This document shows positions 1-5,205 of a stretch of 5,205 nucleotides of DNA, one piece after another. The translations under genes and the position numbers were made by a program. The notes under the pieces are model-generated. The model was not told where the DNA came from. It did no database searches and saw only the letters and a list, made by a program, of their open reading frames with translations. Source of the stretch: an uncultured Bacteroidales bacterium (GTDB lineage: Bacteria; Bacteroidota; Bacteroidia; Bacteroidales; UBA932). The stretch lies in contig CAMJRT010000103.1 of assembly GCA_946408295.1 (NCBI GenBank), positions 1 to 5,205 on the forward strand. Direction: 5' to 3'. Position 1 is the first letter of the stretch; the number at the start of each line of letters is the position of its first letter.

Positions 1-1
1 T

Positions 2-1306
2 ACGCCGGGAAAGATTTGGAACAGTTTGTATACCTGGGATTTGGGCTTTATCTCTTGGGCTTTTGCAATGGTGGATCCTGAGAAGGCTTTTGAGACCATC
101 AGGGCCTATACGACCGAGGACGGTTCCCAATCTGCATTTATCCATCACGGCACCCCATTGCCCACGCAGTTTTTTGCATTTGAGCAATGGTGTAACGAGA
201 GTTGGGATGACGAGGCGATTCTTTTTCTGTATCCCAGACTCAAGCGTTATTATGACTTTATGACTGGAAAGGATGCGACTTCTACCACGATGATGTCTTC
301 CGGTTTCGTCCGCAGCTGGGATTATTGGTATAGCACCGGAGGCTGGGATGATTATCCGGCACAGCATTATCTGCGTCAGCACAAGGAATTATATCCATCT
401 GTCGCGCCCATGGTTTCCAGTGCTTATTATATCCGTGCTGCCAAAATCCTGCGGATGGTTGCTCAGCATTACGGATGGAAGAAAGATGTCAGGCAATATG
501 ATCGGGATATCCTCATGATGTCCAAACCCATTCTTGAGTATGGGTGGGATGAAGAATGTGGCTATTTCAGTTATGTTACGCACGACGCTTCCGGTCGGCC
601 GGACGGTTTCCTGAAGGCGCCGGACGGAAGTAATTACAACAAAGGACAAGACGGCGTTGCTCCTTATGCGGCAGGAATCTGTTCCGACCATCAGCGTGCC
701 CGGATGGATGAGAACATCTTTACGGAAGGGCGTCTTTGGTCGCCATATGGCATGGCTGTAGTGGACCAGAGCGCCTCGTACTACAGTCCCGACGGTTACT
801 CGGTCGGTGCGTCCTGGATTCCTCATCAGTTGGTGTTTTGGAAGACCATGCTGGATTACAACAAGCCCGAGCGTGCGTTGCAGATTGCCCGTGCCGTGAT
901 GAATACTTGGGCGATGGAGTCTGATGCGACATATGGAACATTTGAGAATACGCGTATTTCCACGGGTCGTGCATCAGGATGGAATAATTTCTCAGGCCTT
1001 TCATCGCCGGTTGTCAACTGGTACTATAGTTATTTCTGCAAGGGGACGGTATCGACTGGCTTCGATGCCCTGGTCGTAAAAAAGGAGATGGCGGCGGATT
1101 ATCGTTCTGCGACCATCACCCTGGAGTTTGACAAAGATGCGGTCGGCCGGGAAATGTCCGTACTAGTCTGTATGGATCCACAGGAGGAATATGCCGCCTG
1201 TGGCGGACGCAAGGCACTCGCCCTTTCTTCACCTTATCCCGGCCTGCTTTGCTTGACCGTCAAAGCGACTTCCAAACCGTTGACCTTGCACATAAGCGCG
1301 AAGTAA
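2..1306 (+). CDS. GH63-like glycoside hydrolase, C-terminal catalytic part (5'-truncated by window edge)
   Basis: The frame is open to the left edge, and residues before position 26 (reading PGKIWNS) already fit the family, so the TTG at 26 is an internal Leu codon and the true start lies outside. Numbering from codon 26: YTWDLGF (2-8) is the substrate-site WD motif typical of these (alpha/alpha)6-barrel enzymes. GGWDDYPAQ (106-114) matches the family SGLDDYPR block, whose first Asp (here D108) is the expected general acid. FEN followed by a TG and WNNFSGL (306-325) matches the block holding the general base, here probably E307. The roughly 200-residue spacing fits GH63 enzymes such as E. coli YgjK. 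Residues from about 345 to 426 look like a short beta-rich C-terminal extension. Family members cleave alpha-glucosides or related alpha-linked sugars; the substrate cannot be read here. In Bacteroidota such enzymes are often periplasmic, but any signal peptide is outside the window. The gene looks less GC-rich than its neighbours. GH37/GH15-like relatives are the main alternative. Confidence 0.85.
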   Translation, partial: TPGKIWNSLYTWDLGFISWAFAMVDPEKAFETIRAYTTEDGSQSAFIHHGTPLPTQFFAFEQWCNESWDDEAILFLYPRLKRYYDFMTGKDATSTTMMSSGFVRSWDYWYSTGGWDDYPAQHYLRQHKELYPSVAPMVSSAYYIRAAKILRMVAQHYGWKKDVRQYDRDILMMSKPILEYGWDEECGYFSYVTHDASGRPDGFLKAPDGSNYNKGQDGVAPYAAGICSDHQRARMDENIFTEGRLWSPYGMAVVDQSASYYSPDGYSVGASWIPHQLVFWKTMLDYNKPERALQIARAVMNTWAMESDATYGTFENTRISTGRASGWNNFSGLSSPVVNWYYSYFCKGTVSTGFDALVVKKEMAADYRSATITLEFDKDAVGREMSVLVCMDPQEEYAACGGRKALALSSPYPGLLCLTVKATSKPLTLHISAK

Positions 1307-1317
1307 GAAGTGTGACG

Positions 1318-1356
1318 GCTTTCATCTTCGGAGGCCCTGGCCTGCACGAATGAAGC
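1318..1356. other. Imperfect dyad symmetry in convergent intergenic gap
   Basis: Between the convergent glycoside hydrolase and kinase genes lies a nested inverted repeat. The outer arms are GCTTTCAT (1318-1325) and ATGAAGC (1350-1356), seven pairs with one bulged T. The inner arms are AGGCC (1332-1336) and GGCCT (1339-1343). Unpaired 6-nt stretches separate the arms on both sides. The position would suit a shared bidirectional terminator, but no T-tract follows on either strand and the inner loop is very tight, so this is only a weak candidate. Nothing else is visible in the 1307-1361 gap. Confidence 0.2.
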
Positions 1357-1361
1357 TCCCT

Positions 1362-2237
1362 CTATGCGTGATACTTGACCAGTTCTTCGACGGGGGCGGG
1401 GATGAAGGCGCGGATGCGGATGCCGGCGGACGCGAAGAGGGGGCGGAGGATGTCCTGACAGGCGTTGCCGAACCCGCCGACGATGCCCACCGGGTATCGG
1501 TCGATGTCATACTGCCGCAGGCTCCGGTCGATGAAAGCCCGGAAATTACCGTCCACCATTTCCCGGATGTACGGGTGATGGTAGTGCGAAAGAAGGAAAG
1601 GGCAGAGGCTTCCCAGCCAGGCGGAAGGGGAGCCGGGATGGGGGTACACTTTTTCTACGATGTCGGCATATTCCGAAGGGAATTTTGACGCATAGTCCGC
1701 TGCGATGCCGGCCGGAACCAGCCCTTTGATATAGTCGGAAATGAATAATTTGCCCAACGCGGAGGCCGAGCCCTCGTCGCCCAGGATGAAACCGCCGGAT
1801 TTGACTTGCCTGACGATTTTTTCCCCGTCGAACTGACAGGAATTGGAGCCGGTGCCCAGGATGGCGGCGATGCCGGGCGTGTGCCCGCAGGCGGCCCGGG
1901 CGGAGGCGAGCAAATCGCTTTGGAGTTCGATTTCGGATGTGCCGAAACAGTCCTTCAACAGCGTTGTGAGTTCTTCGCGAAGGGCAGGACTTATGACTCC
2001 CGCAGCATAGAAATGCACGGCCGCAACAGGGACATTGCCCGTCGATGCTTCGGCTCTCGCCACTTGGCCTTCGGCGCTTAGCGCTTCAGCCGCCCCGCGG
2101 ATAATCCCCGCGATCACAGAAAGATCCATCGTGGAGAAATTGATGCCGGCGGTGATATGCCGGGCCGGGCTCCGCCCGTTTTCGATGACACGCCAGTCCG
2201 CTTTGGTCGCTCCGGCTTCGCAGATGATTTTCTTCAT
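1362..2237 (-). CDS. BadF/BadG/BcrA/BcrD-type ATPase, N-acetylglucosamine kinase-like
   Basis: This 291-residue ASKHA-fold protein is the usual length for Bacteroidota proteins annotated as GlcNAc kinase-like or BadF/BadG ATPases. Such enzymes transfer phosphate from ATP to an amino sugar or similar substrate in the cytoplasm. Visible motifs in order: phosphate-1 loop EAGATKADW (7-15); TAGINF (29-34), a likely sugar-site segment; FYAAG (76-80); QSDLLASAR (106-114), with D108 a candidate catalytic base; phosphate-2 loop LGTGSNS (127-133); GDEGS then LGKLFISDYIKG (153-172); adenosine-site VGGFGNA (253-259); and the family ending PVEELVKYH. Two positions differ from what I expect: Glu7 where Asp is usual, and VGGFGN where GSVA is common. 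The ATG at 2237 overlaps the folC stop as ATGA, giving a strongly supported start and implying translational coupling. The leader ACAGGCGT offers only a weak Shine-Dalgarno. The stop is TAG. Substrate is uncertain (GlcNAc, MurNAc, glucosamine or other). Confidence 0.85.
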   Translation of the reverse strand: MKKIICEAGATKADWRVIENGRSPARHITAGINFSTMDLSVIAGIIRGAAEALSAEGQVARAEASTGNVPVAAVHFYAAGVISPALREELTTLLKDCFGTSEIELQSDLLASARAACGHTPGIAAILGTGSNSCQFDGEKIVRQVKSGGFILGDEGSASALGKLFISDYIKGLVPAGIAADYASKFPSEYADIVEKVYPHPGSPSAWLGSLCPFLLSHYHHPYIREMVDGNFRAFIDRSLRQYDIDRYPVGIVGGFGNACQDILRPLFASAGIRIRAFIPAPVEELVKYHA

Positions 2238-3631
2238 ACGCCTGTTTTTCGTTCAAATTTTCGCAGGGCTTCGGCGACGAGGTAAGAACTGCCGCCGATG
2301 TAAATGAGGTCTTCGGGAGCGGCTTCCCGGAGCGCGAGGTCAACGGCTTCGGCGACCGTGGGGCGGATGCGGCAGGAACGGAAGCGTGCCGGAACCAGAA
2401 GGGCCAGAATCTTTTCGGGGCGCAGGGCACGGGGGTTGCCGGCGGCGGTGAGGATGAGGTCGGCCCCGGCGGGAAGCAGGGCTACGGCTGCGGCGACATC
2501 CTTGTCGCTGACGCTGCCATAAACCATCCATACGCGCCGGCCTTTGTCAAGTTCTGCTTGCAGGGTGGCACAGTTGAGCCGCAGGCCGTGGGCGTTGTGC
2601 CCGATGTCGCCGATGACCTCGGGGGCGTCCTGCAAGCGTTCCCAACGGCCGCGCAAGCCCGTGAGGGCCGCTGCGTGCGTCAGGGCGTAACGCAAGGATT
2701 CCGGGGCCGGGTTCCGCCCGTCATCCCCGCGGCCGGGGGCCCCTGCCAGCACGCGCAGGGCGCAGAGCACTGTGCGCAGGTTCGCCCGCTGATAGGCTCC
2801 GGGCAAATCCATTTCGGCCAGCAGATGCTCGAAGGCGGATGCCGGCCCGTCGGAGGAAAGGTTGCCCAGGTCCGGCCCGGGCTCTTTTTCTGCGTAGTGC
2901 AGCAGGCTCATAATCTGCGTCCTGTCGCCGCCGAAACAAGGTTCGGACAGATTCGTATAGAGTACTTTCTTCTCGAAGACGGGATTGATTTCGGGGCCGC
3001 CCTCGCCGATGACGACGGGTACGCGCGGCTTGATGATGCCGGCTTTCTCAAAGGCGATTTCCGCCAGCGTGTTTCCCAGGATGTCGCAGTGGTCCAGCCC
3101 GATGCTGGTGATGACGCTCAGTTCGGGCCGGATGATGTTGGTGCTGTCCAGCCTTCCGCCCAGGCCGGTCTCAATGACGGCGTAATCCACGCCGCAGCGG
3201 GCGAACCAGTCGAAGGCCATCAAGGTGGTGATTTCAAAGAAGGAAAGGCCCAGCCGGTCGTAATCGCCTTGCCATTGGTCGCAAAAATCAAGGACGCCTT
3301 CTTTGTTAATCAGACGGAAGGCCGTCTCCGGCATTTCTCCTTCAAAGGAGATGATCCGGATTCTTTCGCGGAAATCCAGCAGGTGGGGAGAGGTGTAGAG
3401 CCCCACTTTATAGCCCCGGGCGGTGAGGACGGCGGCCAGCAGATGGCACACGGAACCTTTCCCGTTGGTTCCCGCCACGTGGATGCACTTGTATTTTCTG
3501 TGGGGATGTCCCATCAATCCGTCCATCACCTGCATTCCTTCCAGTCCCGGATGATAGGCTTCTTTCCCGACCGCCTGAAAGGACGGATGCCGGGTGAAAA
3601 GTTCCTCCATAATGCGTTCGTACCGCTCCAT
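2234..3631 (-). CDS. folC: Bifunctional folylpolyglutamate synthase / dihydrofolate synthase
   Basis: This 465-residue cytoplasmic Mur-ligase-family enzyme is expected to add L-glutamate to dihydropteroate and extend the gamma-glutamyl tail of folates, using ATP. Motifs in order: P-loop AGTNGKGS (53-60); YTSPHL followed by FRERI (79-91); ETGLGGRLDSTN (154-165); GLDHCDILGNT (178-188), whose His is a metal ligand in the family; FEKAGIIK (194-201), with Lys196 at the family's carbamylated-lysine position; LPGAYQRAN (276-284); LRGRWE (326-331); and DIGHNAHG (342-349), the variant of DGAHNP I associate with Bacteroidota. The ATP-binding domain comes first and the glutamate-ligase domain after about residue 320. 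It is somewhat longer than typical, with extra sequence around 232-265. The ATG at 3631 has a weak AGG at short distance. It is the first gene of an operon with the kinase-like gene, which overlaps its TGA by 4 nt, and it diverges from the PurL-like gene across 58 bp. Both FolC activities in one protein are presumed from the family. Confidence 0.97.
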   Translation of the reverse strand: MERYERIMEELFTRHPSFQAVGKEAYHPGLEGMQVMDGLMGHPHRKYKCIHVAGTNGKGSVCHLLAAVLTARGYKVGLYTSPHLLDFRERIRIISFEGEMPETAFRLINKEGVLDFCDQWQGDYDRLGLSFFEITTLMAFDWFARCGVDYAVIETGLGGRLDSTNIIRPELSVITSIGLDHCDILGNTLAEIAFEKAGIIKPRVPVVIGEGGPEINPVFEKKVLYTNLSEPCFGGDRTQIMSLLHYAEKEPGPDLGNLSSDGPASAFEHLLAEMDLPGAYQRANLRTVLCALRVLAGAPGRGDDGRNPAPESLRYALTHAAALTGLRGRWERLQDAPEVIGDIGHNAHGLRLNCATLQAELDKGRRVWMVYGSVSDKDVAAAVALLPAGADLILTAAGNPRALRPEKILALLVPARFRSCRIRPTVAEAVDLALREAAPEDLIYIGGSSYLVAEALRKFERKTGV

Positions 3632-3643
3632 TTCGCCTAATTT

Positions 3644-3674
3644 TTTGTCAAGTTTGCAAAAATAATTAATTTTG
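3644..3674 (+). promoter_or_regulatory. Bacteroidota-type promoter for the PurL-like gene
   Basis: TTTG at 3644-3647 and TAATTTTG at 3667-3674 match the Bacteroidota primary-sigma consensus (TTTG near -33, TAnnTTTG near -7) with a 19-bp spacer. Transcription would begin near 3679-3681. That leaves a leader of only about 10 nt to the ATG at 3690, or about 25 nt to the in-frame ATG at 3705. The AT-rich run stands out sharply from the surrounding GC-rich coding DNA. Confidence 0.65.
3657..3664 (-). promoter_or_regulatory. Candidate -7 element of the folC operon promoter
   Basis: On the minus strand, 3664 to 3657 reads TATTTTTG, a full match to TAnnTTTG. The implied start near 3650-3652 gives a leader of about 20 nt before the folC ATG at 3631. 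I find no TTTG at the expected -33 distance (around 3684-3687), so this promoter is less complete than the opposing one. It lies inside the spacer of the plus-strand promoter. Confidence 0.45.
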
Positions 3675-3689
3675 GGGGATTTTTGACGA

Positions 3690-4850
3690 ATGATGCCCTC
3701 AAGAATGACGCTTTTCGATGCTTTGTATGTGATTGACGGTGTGCCGCAAGAGGATACGCCCCGTCATCTGCTGACGGGGGAAGGGTCTGTGACGGACGCC
3801 GGTGAGGCCCGGGCGCTTTGCGAGGCGTTGCCCGTGCTGGCGGACGAGACGGTGGATCCGCATCTGTCCGCCTGGGAGTACCGCGAAAGCGCCATTCCCG
3901 CCTATCTGGAAAAAATGGCGGCCTATCCCTATCCTTTTTCGCTGCGCTATCCCGCTTCTTCCGTCCGCCTGGCGTTGGCGGATGCGCTGGCCGGGACGCT
4001 CTGGTATGAGGGACATTTCACCTATGACCAACTTCGTCTCGGGCTTGAGTGGCATTGGGACGACAAGGCGCTCGGTGCGCTGGCGGCTTTTTATCAGGGC
4101 TGCGAGGCGTTGGGAGAATACCTGGAGAGCCTGCGGCTGGATGTCGATGCGTTGACCCACCGCCGCGCGTCCATTTGCGAATTGCTTCCCCGTTTTTCCT
4201 TTCCCGTGGGGCCGGCCGCCGCGCCGCAGGCCGTTCCTGCTTCGCCGGCAGACAACATTCCTGCCCGCAAAATCCCCGTGCAAATGCTTCCGCAGGAAAA
4301 TACCTGGCTCCTGTACCTGCCGCTGGATCCTTGCGCTTTTTCTCTGGGCGGCAGCCTGCTGTCCAAAATCTGCGGCAACGCCGGCGATGGTCCCGTAGAA
4401 GCCTCAGACGGGGATTATCTGATGGATGTGTACGAAATCGTCCGGGAAATGGTGGAGGACGGCATTGTTCTGAGCGGCGTGACCGTCTCCCGGGGCGGTC
4501 TGATGACGGCGCTGTCGGGATGGTGCGGCCCGCAGGCGGACGAATCCGGTTCTTCGCATTCAGGCGCCGATTTGGATATCGCACCCCTGATGAAAGCCTA
4601 CGGTTTGTCCGAGACGGACGAGACCGACCGTGCCCGGGTGCTCTTCGGGGAAGTACCGGCCGTGCTGATTCAAATCCGGGATGAGGATTACGACTATGTG
4701 GACGCGCAGTGCCTCCTGCAGGATGTCGCTTATTATGCCCTGGGGCATCCCAGGATCTCTCCGTCCGGCGAAACGGCTTCACGCATCAGCATTTCCCACA
4801 ATCCCGTGCCCGTGCTTTCCTCCCTGTTGCAAGCGCTGATGAGCCGTTGA
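3690..4850 (+). CDS. PurL-like protein (FGAM synthase C-terminal-half homologue), probably not catalytic
   Basis: I read this 386-residue protein as homologous to the second synthetase half of large PurL, by motif comparison with E. coli PurL from memory. RLALADALAGTLW (93-105) matches RLAVGEALTNI. RLGLEWHW (116-123) matches KLSANWM. AFYQGCEALGEYL (133-145) matches LYEAVKAVGEEL. LLYLPLD then SLGGSLLSKI (207-227) matches LLLIDLG and LGATALAQV. VSRGGLMTAL (266-275) matches RSDGGLLVTL. LFGEVPAVLIQI (318-329) matches LFNEELGAVIQV. The signature residues are replaced: GKDSMSM aligns with LTHRRAS (155-161), HDRSDGG with VTVSRGG (264-270), and the Asn of NWM is Glu120. A Pro/Ala-rich linker spans about 174-201. 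The N-terminal PurL half and the glutaminase domain are absent. Residues 1-80 are not recognised. The frame is intact and directly follows a good promoter, so I treat it as a living gene. Starts at 3690 (ATGATG) and 3705 (ATG) are both possible. It converges with recR. An accessory, regulatory or decaying purL paralogue are all possible. Confidence 0.75.
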   Translation: MMPSRMTLFDALYVIDGVPQEDTPRHLLTGEGSVTDAGEARALCEALPVLADETVDPHLSAWEYRESAIPAYLEKMAAYPYPFSLRYPASSVRLALADALAGTLWYEGHFTYDQLRLGLEWHWDDKALGALAAFYQGCEALGEYLESLRLDVDALTHRRASICELLPRFSFPVGPAAAPQAVPASPADNIPARKIPVQMLPQENTWLLYLPLDPCAFSLGGSLLSKICGNAGDGPVEASDGDYLMDVYEIVREMVEDGIVLSGVTVSRGGLMTALSGWCGPQADESGSSHSGADLDIAPLMKAYGLSETDETDRARVLFGEVPAVLIQIRDEDYDYVDAQCLLQDVAYYALGHPRISPSGETASRISISHNPVPVLSSLLQALMSR

Positions 4851-4880
4851 GGCCCTGTTGATTTCCTGGTGGCCGGGACC

Positions 4881-5205
4881 CTACTCTTTGGGCTTGAATT
4901 CCTGCCGTGATTCGATGGAGCGGCCGAGGGTGAGTGCATCGGCGTATTCCAGGTCGGCGCCGAAGCCGAGACCGCGCGCCAAGGTGGTGACTTTGATGCA
5001 GCCGGACGTCCCTTGCGCCCCAAAGAGGGTTTCCTGCGCCCCCGCCCGGGCCAGCAGGGCTTCAATCTGCCGATACAGATAAAACGCGGTGGTTTCTCCT
5101 TCCACATCTCCGCTCAACGCGAAAATGATTTCCAGCGTCTCTCCCTTCGGCCCCCGGTCCAGATGCCGGCGGATGCGGCGGAGCAGGGATTCGATGGCCA
5201 AATCG
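4881..5205 (-). CDS. recR: Recombination protein RecR, C-terminal part (5'-truncated by window edge)
   Basis: The visible 108 codons are the second half of RecR, a protein of about 200 residues that works with RecO (and RecF) to load RecA on single-stranded DNA gaps. DLAIESLLRRI at the edge corresponds to the segment after the conserved SPIDGIGP region. IIFALSGDVEGETTAFYLYRQ is the Toprim core with the VEGxTTAFY signature. TTLARGLGFGADLEYADALTLGRSI is the conserved C-terminal block, followed by a short tail ending FKPKE and a TAG stop. The frame stays open to the right edge. The TTG at 5201 is an internal Leu codon, so the start, the helix-hairpin-helix and the zinc finger lie outside. The gene is convergent with the PurL-like gene; the 30-bp gap (4851-4880) shows no convincing terminator. 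Confidence 0.96.
   Translation of the reverse strand, partial: DLAIESLLRRIRRHLDRGPKGETLEIIFALSGDVEGETTAFYLYRQIEALLARAGAQETLFGAQGTSGCIKVTTLARGLGFGADLEYADALTLGRSIESRQEFKPKE

Noticed and set aside
26..28. TTG at 26 as the start of the glycoside hydrolase gene
   Set aside because: The open frame and family-like residues continue to the left edge, so this is an internal Leu codon of a truncated gene.
2558..3640. 360-codon plus-strand open frame opposite folC
   Set aside because: It lies wholly antisense to a clear folC. Its translation has no recognisable motif and is biased toward Gly, Gln, Val, Asp and Ala, as expected for the reverse complement of a GC-rich gene.
3641..3652. TTGACA-like hexamer on the minus strand upstream of folC
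   Set aside because: It resembles an E. coli -35 box, but it lies too close to the folC ATG at 3631 to leave room for a -10 and a start site, and the region fits the Bacteroidota consensus instead.
4018..4782. 254-codon minus-strand open frame opposite the PurL-like gene
   Set aside because: The translation is very rich in Arg, Pro and Ser with no domain pattern, while the opposite frame shows clear PurL-type blocks. It is an antisense shadow.
4851..4880. Possible terminator between the PurL-like gene and recR
   Set aside because: Only short GGCC/GGCC and GGG/CCC matches occur, with no stable stem and no T-tract on either strand.
5199..5201. TTG at 5201 as the start of a short recR
   Set aside because: RecR needs about 90 more N-terminal residues, and the frame is open through the right edge with a family-like Asp just before it; the gene is simply cut by the window.

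Overview
The window looks like chromosomal DNA from a Bacteroidota organism, probably a fairly high-GC member of the Bacteroidales (Alistipes/Rikenellaceae-like composition is one possibility, not proven). Three things point there. The only clear intergenic promoter region carries TAnnTTTG-type -7 elements with an upstream TTTG. Ribosome-binding sites are weak or absent. The FolC and the BadF/GlcNAc-kinase-like ATPase have the motif variants I associate with that phylum, such as DIGHN in FolC and a PVEELVKYH ending in the kinase.

Layout from left to right. (1) A plus-strand gene, cut by the left edge, encodes the C-terminal catalytic part of a GH63-like (alpha/alpha)6-barrel glycoside hydrolase; it ends at 1306. 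(2) A minus-strand two-gene operon runs from 3631 down to 1362. folC (folylpolyglutamate/dihydrofolate synthase) comes first and is joined by an ATGA stop/start overlap to a sugar-kinase-like ATPase of the BadF/BadG/BcrA/BcrD and N-acetylglucosamine kinase type. (3) A 58-bp divergent promoter region (3632-3689) contains two -7 elements facing opposite ways and only 2 bp apart. (4) A plus-strand gene at 3690-4850 encodes a 386-residue protein that lines up with the C-terminal half of large-type PurL (FGAM synthase). It lacks the signature catalytic residues and the glutaminase domain. (5) The 3' half of recR lies on the minus strand, cut by the right edge, and converges on the PurL-like gene with a 30-bp gap.

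How the genes relate: FolC supplies the polyglutamylated folates that one-carbon steps of purine synthesis use, and a purine-synthase-like protein is divergently transcribed from the same 58 bp. A folate/purine regulatory link is possible but is inference. The ATPase downstream of folC and the glycoside hydrolase could both act on sugars, but they lie on opposite strands and converge, so nothing shows they are co-expressed. RecR is a housekeeping recombination-repair gene.

The most noteworthy items are the degenerate PurL-like protein and the overlapping divergent promoters. I see no tRNA or rRNA gene, CRISPR array, insertion sequence or prophage gene. All non-coding stretches are under 60 bp. 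The long open frames opposite folC and the PurL-like gene are antisense shadows of GC-rich coding sequence.
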